Below, piece after piece: positions 35,827 to 44,510 of a DNA stretch of 64,000 nucleotides. The translations under genes and the position numbers were made by a program. The notes beneath the pieces are model-generated. The model was not told the origin of the DNA, did no database searches, and worked only from the letters and a program-made list of their open reading frames with translations. The stretch spans positions 56,922 to 120,921 of the forward strand of contig NZ_FNOI01000010.1 in assembly GCF_900107015.1 (NCBI RefSeq), written 5' to 3'. The DNA comes from Litoreibacter albidus (GTDB taxonomy: Bacteria > Pseudomonadota > Alphaproteobacteria > Rhodobacterales > Rhodobacteraceae). How positions within the stretch are numbered: position 1 is the stretch's first letter; the number at the start of each line of letters is the position of its first letter.

Positions 35827-36954
35827 ATGCCTATTAACATGACAATCTCAATCCGTTCAGCCGTTGGCGCAGGGGCACGCGCCGTGAATGCCCCCGCTGA
35901 CGTGAAGGCCGTGCAAAACCAACTGAATGGGCACATGGGGCCATCGCGGACCAAGCTTGTTGTGGACGGTAAAATCGGTCCGAAAACAATCGGCACAATC
36001 AAAGATTTCCAAAAAGCCGCCGCAGGGTTGCGCTCTCCGGATGGTCGCGTTGATCCGCGCGGCAAGACCGAAGGTGCGCTCAATGATCCGGGGTCCAGCT
36101 CCAAGTTTGCGCGCATGTCTGTGGCGCCCGCCACACCCACGCCCGGCTCCAAACCTCCGGCCGGCAGCAAAGGTGGGCTGCCCCCGTCAGCGACAGCGAC
36201 CGAAAAAAAGGGGTACGAAAATCTGGTCGCGGCGATCCAACGCCTGCCCAACCCGAACCCCGCGCAAGAACTGCTCGACGTGCTGATCGCGGACTATTTC
36301 CCAACGATCAAACCCATGATCGCCACGGCCCAGTCCGGCGCGGATGCAATGAAACTCGCCCAAGGGTTCCAAGCCCTGCGCGGCTTGGGCATGAGCGCGA
36401 AGGAGGCGGCAGAGCTGTCGTCGCAGTTCCTCAAATACCAGCGCGTCGGCGTTTACATCAAGTTCATGGACGACCTCGCGGGCGGCGCCTCCAAACTGGC
36501 AAAATCGCTCAAAGCCATCGGCAAGGGCGCGGTCATTTTGGCCGTCGTGGTCACCGCTGTCGAAGTGGCCGACCACTGGAACAAGGGCCGCTACGGCGCG
36601 GCTGGCGGTGAGGTTTACAAACTTGGCATGGGCCTCGCCATTCCGTGGGCGGGCTTGCTCGACGCGGTGCAAACCATGGTGGAATCTTTGATGCCAAGCC
36701 TGAAACACAACCGGTTTTTCGAGGGCATGTTTATGATGCTCAAGGCGATGAACCCGTTGGCGGCAGGGGCGGTGGCGGTCGATTCCGTGATCTCTGTCAT
36801 TCAGGTTACGATCACCAGCTATAAATCCGGCAGGCTGGATATGGCGGGCCTCGATGCGCTGGCGGACCGTATGCGCAAAAGCCCGCTCCAAGTCTTCACC
36901 AAGGTCGGCGACGGTCTGGGCGACTGGATCTACGACACCTTTATGGCGGATTAA
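35827..36954 (+). CDS. Peptidoglycan-binding protein with hydrophobic C-terminal half, candidate T6SS effector
   Basis: A 375-residue protein without a signal peptide. Residues about 15-85 form a PG_binding_1-like domain (DVKAVQNQLNGHMGPS, LVVDGKIGPKTIGTIKDFQK). A Pro/Ala/Lys linker (about 105-135) leads to a helical region with hydrophobic segments near 230-250 (GKGAVILAVVVTAVEVADHW), 265-285 (GMGLAIPWAGLLDAVQTM) and 310-335 (NPLAAGAVAVDSVISVIQVT). A wall-binding domain on a protein lacking an export signal, next to clpV, fits delivery through the T6SS and action in the target periplasm or membrane. No catalytic motif is seen, and no immunity gene is adjacent on the same strand. AAAAGGA precedes the ATG at 35827. 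Confidence 0.6.
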   Translation: MPINMTISIRSAVGAGARAVNAPADVKAVQNQLNGHMGPSRTKLVVDGKIGPKTIGTIKDFQKAAAGLRSPDGRVDPRGKTEGALNDPGSSSKFARMSVAPATPTPGSKPPAGSKGGLPPSATATEKKGYENLVAAIQRLPNPNPAQELLDVLIADYFPTIKPMIATAQSGADAMKLAQGFQALRGLGMSAKEAAELSSQFLKYQRVGVYIKFMDDLAGGASKLAKSLKAIGKGAVILAVVVTAVEVADHWNKGRYGAAGGEVYKLGMGLAIPWAGLLDAVQTMVESLMPSLKHNRFFEGMFMMLKAMNPLAAGAVAVDSVISVIQVTITSYKSGRLDMAGLDALADRMRKSPLQVFTKVGDGLGDWIYDTFMAD

Positions 36955-39314
36955 CCTGCCAGTTCCAGCACCGCTTTGATCGTCTTTTTATAGGCGGCCA
37001 CCTCGGGCGGAATGCGGACAATCGCGGGGGCGGCGTTGGTGATTGCCACCGGCCCGCCCTTGCGGTTCATCTTACGCTCCGCCCAGTTTTTGACCCACGC
37101 AATGTCGCGCCCTTTCAAGAACGGGTTGGCCTTGATCACGCCCGCGCCCATCACATCCAAAATCAACGCTTGGTCCGGCGCACTCAACGCCACATGCGCG
37201 CCCTGTGCCCCCAAGAAGTGACACAGATACAAGCGTCCCGCGGTAATTGCATGCCCCCGCGCCCGCAAATATGCCTCGCCCTCACGCGCCAGATTGGTGA
37301 CCATTTCGCGCGACAACGTCGGATCGAAACGCAGCTTCAACAGCTCCTCGCGGCTCATCGTCGAGGCAAGATCAGGCCGATACGTTTTCATCATTCGTAT
37401 CCACGTGCTGGAGATAAACTGCCCCAATCCCGTCGCCGACGACCGCGTGTTTTTCGCACGCGCATTGCCCGCGCTCTCTACGCGAATAATCTGGTTCACC
37501 AAACTCTCCACCGCATTGGACGCCGACGCCATTAACACTGGCGCGGCCCCAACGGGCGGTGCGGTGAACGGGTCCAAACTTTGCCCCCGTTCGCGTAGCT
37601 CAAAGTGCAGGTGCGGCCCCGTGGATCGCCCCGTCGTTCCGACAAAGCCGATGACATCCCCCGCCCGCACGACGGTGCCGACTTTCCCCAAGGGCGAAAA
37701 CTTCGACATATGCGCGTAACGCGTTTCGCGACCACCCGCGTGCGCCACCTTGATGACATTTCCGTAGCCGCCGCCATTGCCTGCGAAGCTGACCCGCCCG
37801 TCAAACGCGGCAAGGATCGGGGTGCCCGATGGTGCGGCCCAGTCGACGCCGTGATGCACCTTGACCTTCTTCAAAATCGGGTGGAAACGCGGCCCGAACG
37901 GCGACGTCAGAACCCCCGACACTGGCGTAACCATACCATTCGCCCCGCGCCCCGACGGCCCCGCCTCGCCCTTTTCCTTGAAGCACTTGAAGCCTTCCCC
38001 AGGCACCTGCGCGACGTAGCAAATCTTGTCACCCGACGGCCCCTCAATAGCTGCATATAACACCTGACCCGGACCCGCGCCGTTTGGCCCCGGCTCCCGC
38101 GCATAGAGCAACGTCATGCGGTCCCCCGTCGTGGCAAATGCCTCCAGATCATTGTCTTGGCTTAGCAGCACGATGCTTTCGCCGACCACCGATGTTGGAA
38201 CGCCGTTACGAATACCTGCGGAATAAAACGCGTCCAAAAGGCGGTATTTGCGGGCTGAGACGGTGTCCGTGCTGCCGTCATCTTCCGCGTAGGAAAACAA
38301 CTCGTCCTGCACCCAAGGGTCGGCCGCCTGCACCACGCTGCCGTCATCCTCTAACGCGATCGAGCCAATATAGGTGTCGCGTGTGTAGAGCGACAGTTGC
38401 ACCGGCGTGGCCCCCTTCAACGACGGGACAGAGCGCACGGCCAGCACATAATCAGACGGCAATTCAGCCAGTTCCGCGATGTGCACCAGCCCCTTTTCTT
38501 GGAACGCCTTGGCGGCATCCGCATCAAAGCCATTGTCGGTCAAGATATCGACCAGAGGGCGATTCCCCTTCAGTCTCAGAAACAGATCATTGAACCCCAG
38601 CTTACGCTGGTTTTCACGCTTCACGATGGTCAGGCTCGTGGTGTTTTCAATCACGGTTTGCGTGTAGGTGTCGGCGCTCTCGTCCTCGCCGTCCACGCTC
38701 TCGCCCCAGCTGTCGCCCTCCAAGCTGTCCGTATCGGTGGTAGCCTCATCCAAATCCGGCACGTCGAAGCTGGCAGGCGTCGCGGCGGCGGGAGTTTGTG
38801 ATTGGCTACGTTGGGCTTGAAAGAACGCAAACTCCTCGCGGCTCGACGGCAATGTGGTGATCAGTTTTTCCTGCCGCGTGATCATGTCGTCTTGAACCAA
38901 AACCAACGTATCAGGCGCAAAGCGCCCCACCCGCACTAAGGGTAAATCGGGATGGCTGGGCAGCGGTTTTGACTTGGTCGTCAGGCTCGCGTCGAAGCGC
39001 AACACCATCGGGTCACCCGCCACGTCCGCAAAGGCTGACGCGTAGGCCAGCGCATCCGCTGTGGAGGTCGCGGTGATATCCTCCTCCAAATCCTCGTCTA
39101 GGCCTTCCAAGTTCTCGGCCAGTTCTTCGCTGGTTAGGTTGGCTGGATCTGGTGGCGCCGAAATCGTGATGAACCCGCTCATCACCACGCCTGCAATTAG
39201 CACCCCGAGGGCCAAGACACCCCCGCCAATCAGCAACGCCGGCCCGTGCTTCTGGCGAAACTTGCGGCGTGACGATTTTTTCTTGGCTTGTTTAAACCGA
39301 GGGTCAATTTCCAT
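36951..39314 (-). CDS. Membrane-anchored dual peptidoglycan hydrolase: M23 endopeptidase plus lytic-transglycosylase-like domain
   Basis: A 787-residue protein. A basic cytoplasmic tip (1-25) precedes one transmembrane segment at about 26-50 (ALLIGGGVLALGVLIAGVVM). Residues 55-460 are acidic and not recognised. The M23/LytM domain (about 465-590) has the zinc ligands in VHHGVDWAAP (His488, Asp492) and GPHLHFELR (His568, His570). A transglycosylase-like domain follows, with catalytic-type Glu613 in IRVESAGNARAKN and SATGLGQFISSTW. It would cut cross-links and glycan strands in the periplasm, perhaps to let the T6SS membrane complex pass the wall. It converges on the preceding gene with a 4-base stop overlap. 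Confidence 0.82.
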   Translation of the reverse strand: MEIDPRFKQAKKKSSRRKFRQKHGPALLIGGGVLALGVLIAGVVMSGFITISAPPDPANLTSEELAENLEGLDEDLEEDITATSTADALAYASAFADVAGDPMVLRFDASLTTKSKPLPSHPDLPLVRVGRFAPDTLVLVQDDMITRQEKLITTLPSSREEFAFFQAQRSQSQTPAAATPASFDVPDLDEATTDTDSLEGDSWGESVDGEDESADTYTQTVIENTTSLTIVKRENQRKLGFNDLFLRLKGNRPLVDILTDNGFDADAAKAFQEKGLVHIAELAELPSDYVLAVRSVPSLKGATPVQLSLYTRDTYIGSIALEDDGSVVQAADPWVQDELFSYAEDDGSTDTVSARKYRLLDAFYSAGIRNGVPTSVVGESIVLLSQDNDLEAFATTGDRMTLLYAREPGPNGAGPGQVLYAAIEGPSGDKICYVAQVPGEGFKCFKEKGEAGPSGRGANGMVTPVSGVLTSPFGPRFHPILKKVKVHHGVDWAAPSGTPILAAFDGRVSFAGNGGGYGNVIKVAHAGGRETRYAHMSKFSPLGKVGTVVRAGDVIGFVGTTGRSTGPHLHFELRERGQSLDPFTAPPVGAAPVLMASASNAVESLVNQIIRVESAGNARAKNTRSSATGLGQFISSTWIRMMKTYRPDLASTMSREELLKLRFDPTLSREMVTNLAREGEAYLRARGHAITAGRLYLCHFLGAQGAHVALSAPDQALILDVMGAGVIKANPFLKGRDIAWVKNWAERKMNRKGGPVAITNAAPAIVRIPPEVAAYKKTIKAVLELAG

Positions 39315-39334
39315 GGGCGAAGCCTAAGCGAGCC

Positions 39335-41332
39335 TTAACGAAACACACCAGTGCTCATCTTGGTGATGCGTTTCTTGGACGTGCCCTTTGCAGCCGGTTG
39401 CACGCGAGAAATCTTACGCACTACTTTCTTTTTGGCGGTCTTTTTCGCTGGAGCGCGCTTAACCGCCGCTGCCTTCTTCACGGTCGTTTTCTTAACCGTT
39501 TTAGGCTTGGCACGTGCCACTTGGATTTGGCAAATAACTTTGCCCTCGGATTTCAACTGACGCAGCAGCGGCAGACTTGGCTCAAGGCTTTCCGGCACGA
39601 TGCGCTTGTTCAGGAAGTAGCTGGTCAGCGCGCGGCGCGACCCGTTGCCCCAATCGCCATCAACGCGCATTCTGTAGCAGCCAAGACGCGACAGTTCGCT
39701 TTGCACATCTGATGCCATCTGCTTCGGATCAATCTCCGGCACCACCGGTGCCTCGACGCCGGGTTCTACCGGCGCGGTCAGCTCTTCAAGCAAGGTCGGG
39801 TCGATGCTGGCCAACAGCGCGCGGGTTTCATCCGTGTCGGGCAATACTTCGCGGCCAATCACAGTCGGCGCCTCAAAGATAGACGCGGAAACGCTGCGCG
39901 TCGGCGATGTCAGCGCCGCAATGCGAATGATATCACCCTGCGCGCGCGCCGCGATTTCCGTGCCAGCACGGGCCAAGGCGGCCGACGCATCCGCCGTGCC
40001 ATTGGCCGACAGCGCGCCGCTGGCGCTGGCGATTGCCGCCGAACCCGTTGGGCCAGACGGCCCGATGTTGCGAATATCAAGCGCACCATTTGCCGTCGCC
40101 GCAGGCGCCGACCCCGGCAAGAACGTATCAATGGTTTGGCGGTTCAAGGTGTTGCTTGGTGCTTGCTCCAGCGACGCCAGTTCAATGACAACCGGCCCGA
40201 CATTCTCCGCCACACCGGAAGAGCCGACAGCCCGTTCCGTCGATTTCACCACATCCGGCACCGTGAAGATCAAGCCCACGTCGTCCACGATTGCCACGTC
40301 CTCGGGCCGGATCGCGTCGGTGACTTCTACGGACGTTGCGGGCACTTCTTTGGGTTGGCTCGCAGGGATCGGGGCAGCGGCAATGATCAGCGAGTTTTCA
40401 TCCGCGACGGCCAGTTCCAAACTTGCCCCCTCGATCAGTTCCGCAGGCGCATCCACCGCGATCCCGCTGTCCGCGAGCAATGCCAAAAACCGCTCGCGGC
40501 CTTTGGGGTCAAGCTGCGCCAGCATCTCGTAATCTGCGGCGGTTAGCGTCGGGGCGTTTTCATACTCGGGCTGGAAATAGAATTGCGACCGCAACGACGA
40601 TTGATCCCAAGGCGTTTGACGCCGCAAGGTCCGTTCTTCCACCTCGTTACGCACGCGGATCATCATGTCCGAAATCGAAATCGACGGGGTTTCCAGATGA
40701 TTCAGCAAGGCCGTCGTAAACGGGCTGTTGTCGCCCTGCCCGTCATAAGTCACAGCACCCGGCTCTGTGGCGAAGGCCACGAACGTTCCGATACCGGTGT
40801 TTAACCGCGCCAGACCACCGCCGTTTGCCGTCATGTTTTGCGGCAACGGGCTATCGCGGCAGGCATCAAGGAAAATCAACGTTTGACGGTCGCGCGCTTG
40901 CAGGCGCTTGATGATCCCATCAAGGCTCCATGTTTCGTCAAAAACCGCCTGACGTGATTTCAACTGTGCATTAACGGGCACCAGATAGTTGGCCCCTTCC
41001 AGCTGGAAGGCGTGGCCGGAGTAGTAAAATAGTGTGGTCTCGGCGTTCTCCGCCTCTTTCACGAAGTTATCCAGCTTCAACCAGAACTGGTCCGACGTGG
41101 CGTCAGTCAGCAAAGTGACTTTGAAGCCCAGATTGGTCAGCGCATCGCCGACCGCCGTCGCATCATTTTGGGGATTCTTTAAAGCGGGGATCGCGTCATA
41201 TTCGGAGTTCCCGATGATCAGCGCCACGCGGTCTTGCGCATATAAAGGCCCGACGAGCATAAAGAACGCGACTGCCACAGTGGCAGTCAAACGCTCAAAT
41301 AGAAGCCCGAACCCTTTAAAAATATGCGTCAT
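39335..41332 (-). CDS. Exported caspase-like cysteine protease (peptidase C14) with C-terminal peptidoglycan-binding-like domain
   Basis: A 665-residue protein with a signal peptide (about 1-32, ending PLYAQ). The caspase p20-like domain covers about 33-255: RVALIIGNSEYDAIPALKNP at the start, His107 in FYYSGHAFQLEGANYL and Cys158 in IFLDACRDSPL form the catalytic dyad of the fold. A long Ser/Ala/Pro-rich middle follows. Residues about 555-610 (VQSELSRLGCYRMRVDGDWG) resemble a peptidoglycan-binding repeat, and the final 60 residues are a lysine/arginine-rich tail ending STGVFR. Bacterial caspase-like proteins act in signalling or cell death; the target here is unknown. The same strand continues into the dual hydrolase gene, 20 bases downstream. 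Confidence 0.82.
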   Translation of the reverse strand: MTHIFKGFGLLFERLTATVAVAFFMLVGPLYAQDRVALIIGNSEYDAIPALKNPQNDATAVGDALTNLGFKVTLLTDATSDQFWLKLDNFVKEAENAETTLFYYSGHAFQLEGANYLVPVNAQLKSRQAVFDETWSLDGIIKRLQARDRQTLIFLDACRDSPLPQNMTANGGGLARLNTGIGTFVAFATEPGAVTYDGQGDNSPFTTALLNHLETPSISISDMMIRVRNEVEERTLRRQTPWDQSSLRSQFYFQPEYENAPTLTAADYEMLAQLDPKGRERFLALLADSGIAVDAPAELIEGASLELAVADENSLIIAAAPIPASQPKEVPATSVEVTDAIRPEDVAIVDDVGLIFTVPDVVKSTERAVGSSGVAENVGPVVIELASLEQAPSNTLNRQTIDTFLPGSAPAATANGALDIRNIGPSGPTGSAAIASASGALSANGTADASAALARAGTEIAARAQGDIIRIAALTSPTRSVSASIFEAPTVIGREVLPDTDETRALLASIDPTLLEELTAPVEPGVEAPVVPEIDPKQMASDVQSELSRLGCYRMRVDGDWGNGSRRALTSYFLNKRIVPESLEPSLPLLRQLKSEGKVICQIQVARAKPKTVKKTTVKKAAAVKRAPAKKTAKKKVVRKISRVQPAAKGTSKKRITKMSTGVFR

Positions 41333-41449
41333 AGACCTTTGGCTATCCGCTCCACTAAAAACCTTACGTCAAGTGTAACCCAAAACCCCCCGTTCGAGCG
41401 AGTCTCAAGTGAGAAAAATTTGGTCAAAACCGTCAGCGGCCTGCGGGCG

Positions 41450-41896
41450 CTAGTTCGGCGGCGCAAGGAATAACGACCACCGCTGGGTCTTCTCCGTGTC
41501 CACTTCGATAAAACGGGCCTTGATGTGGCCACGCGACCAGCAGCTGGAAATCCCGCGAATGGTAAATCGCTTGCCCTCGATGCACATGGGCGTCGTGCCG
41601 TTTAACATAGGTTTGCCAAACACGTCCTGCGCGTAGACATATATATAGCGGCTTTCCAGCTCTTCGCGGATCACGTTGGCGCATTGGTTGGTGCCGATGG
41701 TCCACCAGCCCTCGGTCTGGAAATCGCCTTCCACATCGCGGCCGATGGCGACGTTCACCACGTCGAAACTTTGGTTGCAAACGGCGAACTCCGCGCGGGC
41801 TTCGCCGATGCCAAGCGCTATTCCGCCCAATACTGCGAATGCGAAAGCTGCGGCGCAGCGGGCCGCGTAACTCAATGATGTGACAACATGTTTCAT
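41450..41896 (-). CDS. Exported DUF1036 protein
   Basis: A 148-residue exported protein. Residues 1-30 form a signal peptide ending GEARA. The mature part is the DUF1036 domain: FAVCNQSFDVVNVAIGRD, EGWWTIGTNQCANVI and YIYVYAQDVFGKPM, with conserved cysteines and Trp. DUF1036 proteins are common in alphaproteobacteria and have no firm function. The internal ATG at 41896 gives a clean signal peptide, whereas the ORF could begin at 41983. It lies 117 bases before the caspase-like gene on the same strand and is divergent from the orphan at 42037. Confidence 0.8.
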   Translation of the reverse strand: MKHVVTSLSYAARCAAAFAFAVLGGIALGIGEARAEFAVCNQSFDVVNVAIGRDVEGDFQTEGWWTIGTNQCANVIREELESRYIYVYAQDVFGKPMLNGTTPMCIEGKRFTIRGISSCWSRGHIKARFIEVDTEKTQRWSLFLAPPN

Positions 41897-42036
41897 GGCA
41901 ATTACGCTACTGTGCTTTCGGCAAAAGCAAAAGAGACAGCTGCGTTTGGCGGTTTTCCTTGAAAAGCTAGCTAAATCTGCCAATTTCTGTCATACTCCTG
42001 CTACGGTTGGGGTATATTTTATTGGAGAATTTTAAC

Positions 42037-42750
42037 ATGTCGATCAAGAAGCTCCTCGGCACGGGTGCGTGTATGGTCATCATTGGCGTCTCTGCGGGGG
42101 CGTCTTACGGTTTATTTCAGCGGCTCACCGCGCAGGTGGCGACGCCCGCATTGGCCCAAGCCGACCCTGCTCCCGCAGTCGATAATCCAGCCGCCGCGCA
42201 ATTCGTCGCGTCCAACGTTACAACGTGGATCCCCCCAGAAAAATCCGACGTGAATGCGCCCGTGCTGGAACAACCCACCGTGTTCCTACAGCCCGAGGCC
42301 CCGTTGCTCAGCTATGCAGCCAGCACCTCCGGCACGATCGACAGCACCGCACCCGCCCTGCCCTTGTTCGCGCATCTGGACGACGCCCCCCTTCTAACTA
42401 CGGCCCCCGCGCAGGACGCGCAGGCATCCGCCACCGATGAGGTGACACCTGCGCCACAAAAAACTGCGCGCAAAAGCGCGCCCGCCCCAGTCGCACGGGA
42501 AGTGGTCGTTGCCGCAGCGCCGCGCAGCTTCACCGCCCCCGGCACCTTGCGTCGTTTCCGTGGCACCGAAAACGAAAAGGGTGAAACCGCGGATAACAGC
42601 GACCAAGACGGCGTGTTTGAGCAGCAGTTCCCGCCGCGCACGGCACTTCAGCCAGCCCGCGTGCGCCGCCCTACGGCTGCCAGCACCACACGTGCAACAC
42701 AGCGGAACGCACGCTTTCGCCAAACATGGGCCACTGGCGTTTTTCGCTAA
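42037..42750 (+). CDS. Exported or membrane-anchored low-complexity protein, orphan
   Basis: A 237-residue protein that I do not recognise. Residues about 5-30 are hydrophobic (GTGACMVIIGVSAGASYGLF), an uncleaved anchor or signal peptide. The rest is Ala/Pro/Thr-rich and probably disordered, turning basic in the last 60 residues (ARVRRPTAASTTRATQRNAR). It ends ATGVFR, the same last five residues as the caspase-like protein encoded nearby, and both tails are basic. The start at 42037 has TTGGAG upstream. It is divergent from the DUF1036 gene. A partner or substrate of the caspase-like protease is one possibility, by shared tail only. Confidence 0.6.
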   Translation: MSIKKLLGTGACMVIIGVSAGASYGLFQRLTAQVATPALAQADPAPAVDNPAAAQFVASNVTTWIPPEKSDVNAPVLEQPTVFLQPEAPLLSYAASTSGTIDSTAPALPLFAHLDDAPLLTTAPAQDAQASATDEVTPAPQKTARKSAPAPVAREVVVAAAPRSFTAPGTLRRFRGTENEKGETADNSDQDGVFEQQFPPRTALQPARVRRPTAASTTRATQRNARFRQTWATGVFR

Positions 42751-42906
42751 ATCAACGCCTTCAAACGTAAATTGTCTGAAACATCTGCGGCTCTGCCCCC
42801 GATCTTCCGTTGACAGGCGCGGCTCTATAAGCCCTTCTAGTCACAACGGGGTTTTGCGTTCTAGTGCAGGACCCGAGGTGTAGAATATCTTTCGGGGGAC
42901 GATCGC

Positions 42907-43347
42907 GTGCGACAGCTGACCAAATCCATTTTTAACGCAACTGCTACCGCCGCACTGGCGTCGGTCTTGGCCTTCGCCAACCCTGCGCTGGCGCAAAGCG
43001 GCAACTTTGCCCTAGAACTAAACACTGCCACCGATATCGGTGACGGCTGCCAGCTGACCTATGTGGCAACCAACAACACAGGCATCGCGCTGGTCGAAAC
43101 CGCCTATCAGGTCGCCCTTTTTGACGAAAACAGCTTGGTCACCGGCACCCTTGTGCTGGAATTCGGCGCATTGCCCGTGGGCAAAACCAAGGTTGTTCAA
43201 TTCAACCTCGCTGGCAAGAAATGCGCCTCCATCTCGCGGATTTTGATCAACGATGTCTCCGCATGTAAATCTGCGGACGGCACGCATGATTTCTGCATGT
43301 CCGGCCTGATCACCAACTCTCGCGGCGACATCCAACTGGGCGTCTGA
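42907..43347 (+). CDS. Exported protein of unknown function
   Basis: A 146-residue secreted protein with a signal peptide (about 1-30, ending NPALAQ). The mature part is beta-rich: GNFALELNTATDIGDGCQLT, YVATNNTGIALVETAYQVAL and FGALPVGKTKVVQFNLAG, with four cysteines likely in two disulfides. The fold resembles small immunoglobulin-like periplasmic proteins, but no family is recognised. The GTG start at 42907 has GGGGGA at a good distance. It lies 61 bases before the ExbB-like gene on the same strand, so it may be an accessory of that system. Confidence 0.65.
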   Translation: MRQLTKSIFNATATAALASVLAFANPALAQSGNFALELNTATDIGDGCQLTYVATNNTGIALVETAYQVALFDENSLVTGTLVLEFGALPVGKTKVVQFNLAGKKCASISRILINDVSACKSADGTHDFCMSGLITNSRGDIQLGV

Positions 43348-43408
43348 TTTCCGACCTGACATGGCCCCCAGACAGTAGGTCCATATTTTCGGGGGCGGAG
43401 CATTATTC

Positions 43409-44053
43409 ATGAACGCCCCCGATTTCTCATCGCTGAACCCTGTGACCATCGCCGTGTTCACCGCCCTTGCGGTGCTCTCCATGGTCGCGACCACCGTCAC
43501 GCTCTATAAAATAGCGCAGTTCATGTCGCTTGGCGTTGGACGCCGTAAGCGCGCCGAAGACGTCGTGTCGGATTGGCTGTCTGGGAAGTCAGACACTGCC
43601 CTGCGCGCGGCCTCCACCCGCAAAACCACGCTGCTGCGCGTGTTGCAAGCGACCTTCTCCGGCCTGCAAGCGCGCCCCGGTGATCAAGCCTACGCCGAAG
43701 AGTTGGGCCGCCAAACCGCCCTCATAGAGTTGGCCGCCATGTCGCGCCGCATGCGCATCCTAGAGGCCGTTGTCCAAGCCGCGCCCATGCTCGGCCTGTT
43801 GGGCACCGTGATCGGCATGATCGACGCATTCAGCAATTTGGCCCAAGCCGAAGGCGCGGTGGACCCTGCCCTGCTGGCGGGCGGCATCTGGACGGCATTG
43901 ACCACCACCGCCGTCGGCCTTGTCATTGCGTTGGTGTTCTACTTCGTCGCCATCTGGCTGGAGGGCCGCATCGACGGGGAACGCCACTCCATGGAAACGC
44001 TGATGTCGGCCGCGATCTACGGGCGCGTCACCGGCACCTCTGGCCGCAGCTGA
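43409..44053 (+). CDS. MotA/TolQ/ExbB family proton channel protein
   Basis: A 214-residue inner membrane protein with three hydrophobic segments (about residues 10-33, 128-152 and 165-190). The conserved core reads RMRILEAVVQAAPMLGLLGT, VIGMIDAFSNLAQAEGA and ALTTTAVGLVIALVFYFVAI; the two conserved threonines of the channel are in GLLGTV and LTTTAVG. With ExbD/TolR-type partners it uses the proton motive force to drive movement of a periplasmic effector. Two ExbD-like genes and a TonB-like gene follow at once. The large cytoplasmic loop is about 85 residues, normal for the family. The paralogue type (Tol, Exb or other) cannot be fixed by eye. Confidence 0.9.
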   Translation: MNAPDFSSLNPVTIAVFTALAVLSMVATTVTLYKIAQFMSLGVGRRKRAEDVVSDWLSGKSDTALRAASTRKTTLLRVLQATFSGLQARPGDQAYAEELGRQTALIELAAMSRRMRILEAVVQAAPMLGLLGTVIGMIDAFSNLAQAEGAVDPALLAGGIWTALTTTAVGLVIALVFYFVAIWLEGRIDGERHSMETLMSAAIYGRVTGTSGRS

Positions 44054-44063
44054 GGGCCGCGCC

Positions 44064-44510
44064 ATGAGCATGATCCGCAGCCTGCCCCAATCCAACAGGG
44101 CGCGCCGCTACGGGTTCTCCTTCACCCCCTTGGCCGACGCGATGTTCCAGCTTTTGGTGTTCTTCATGCTCACCTCGTCATTGGCACCCTATTCGCTGAT
44201 GACGCTCACCCCTGGCTCCGCTGGCAACATATCAGCGGCGGGCGCGGCACCAGACGCCAGGCAAAACGCTACAGATAAAGAGCGCGTTGCCATCTGGTCC
44301 GTCGGGCGCGGCACCCTGCGCGCGGGCGGCGATAAAGTCGACCTTGGCGACATACACGGGCTGGTCGATCCCTTGATCAATGAGGGTTTGGACCGCGTCG
44401 TTTTGCTCACCGGACGCTCCGCCACTGTGCAAGACGTTGCCGCCGTGCTGGAGGCCCTGACCCTCGCCCGTGTGCCCACCGTGCAAGTCGTCGCAGGCAG
44501 CGCCGAGTGA
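44064..44510 (+). CDS. ExbD/TolR family protein, first copy
   Basis: A 148-residue protein with one N-terminal transmembrane segment (about 18-42), FSFTPLADAMFQLLVFFMLT. Asp25 in that segment matches the essential proton-carrying Asp of ExbD and TolR. The periplasmic domain (about 65-148) has VDLGDIHGLVDPLINEGLDR and VVLLTGRSATVQDVAAVLEA, the usual fold of ExbD. It starts 10 bases after the ExbB-like gene, and its stop overlaps the GTG start of the second copy (GTGA). Confidence 0.88.
   Translation: MSMIRSLPQSNRARRYGFSFTPLADAMFQLLVFFMLTSSLAPYSLMTLTPGSAGNISAAGAAPDARQNATDKERVAIWSVGRGTLRAGGDKVDLGDIHGLVDPLINEGLDRVVLLTGRSATVQDVAAVLEALTLARVPTVQVVAGSAE

Noticed and set aside
35827..36954. Reading this protein as a VgrG or PAAR spike
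   Set aside because: It has no gp27/gp5-like or PAAR motifs and is too short for VgrG; only a wall-binding domain is seen.
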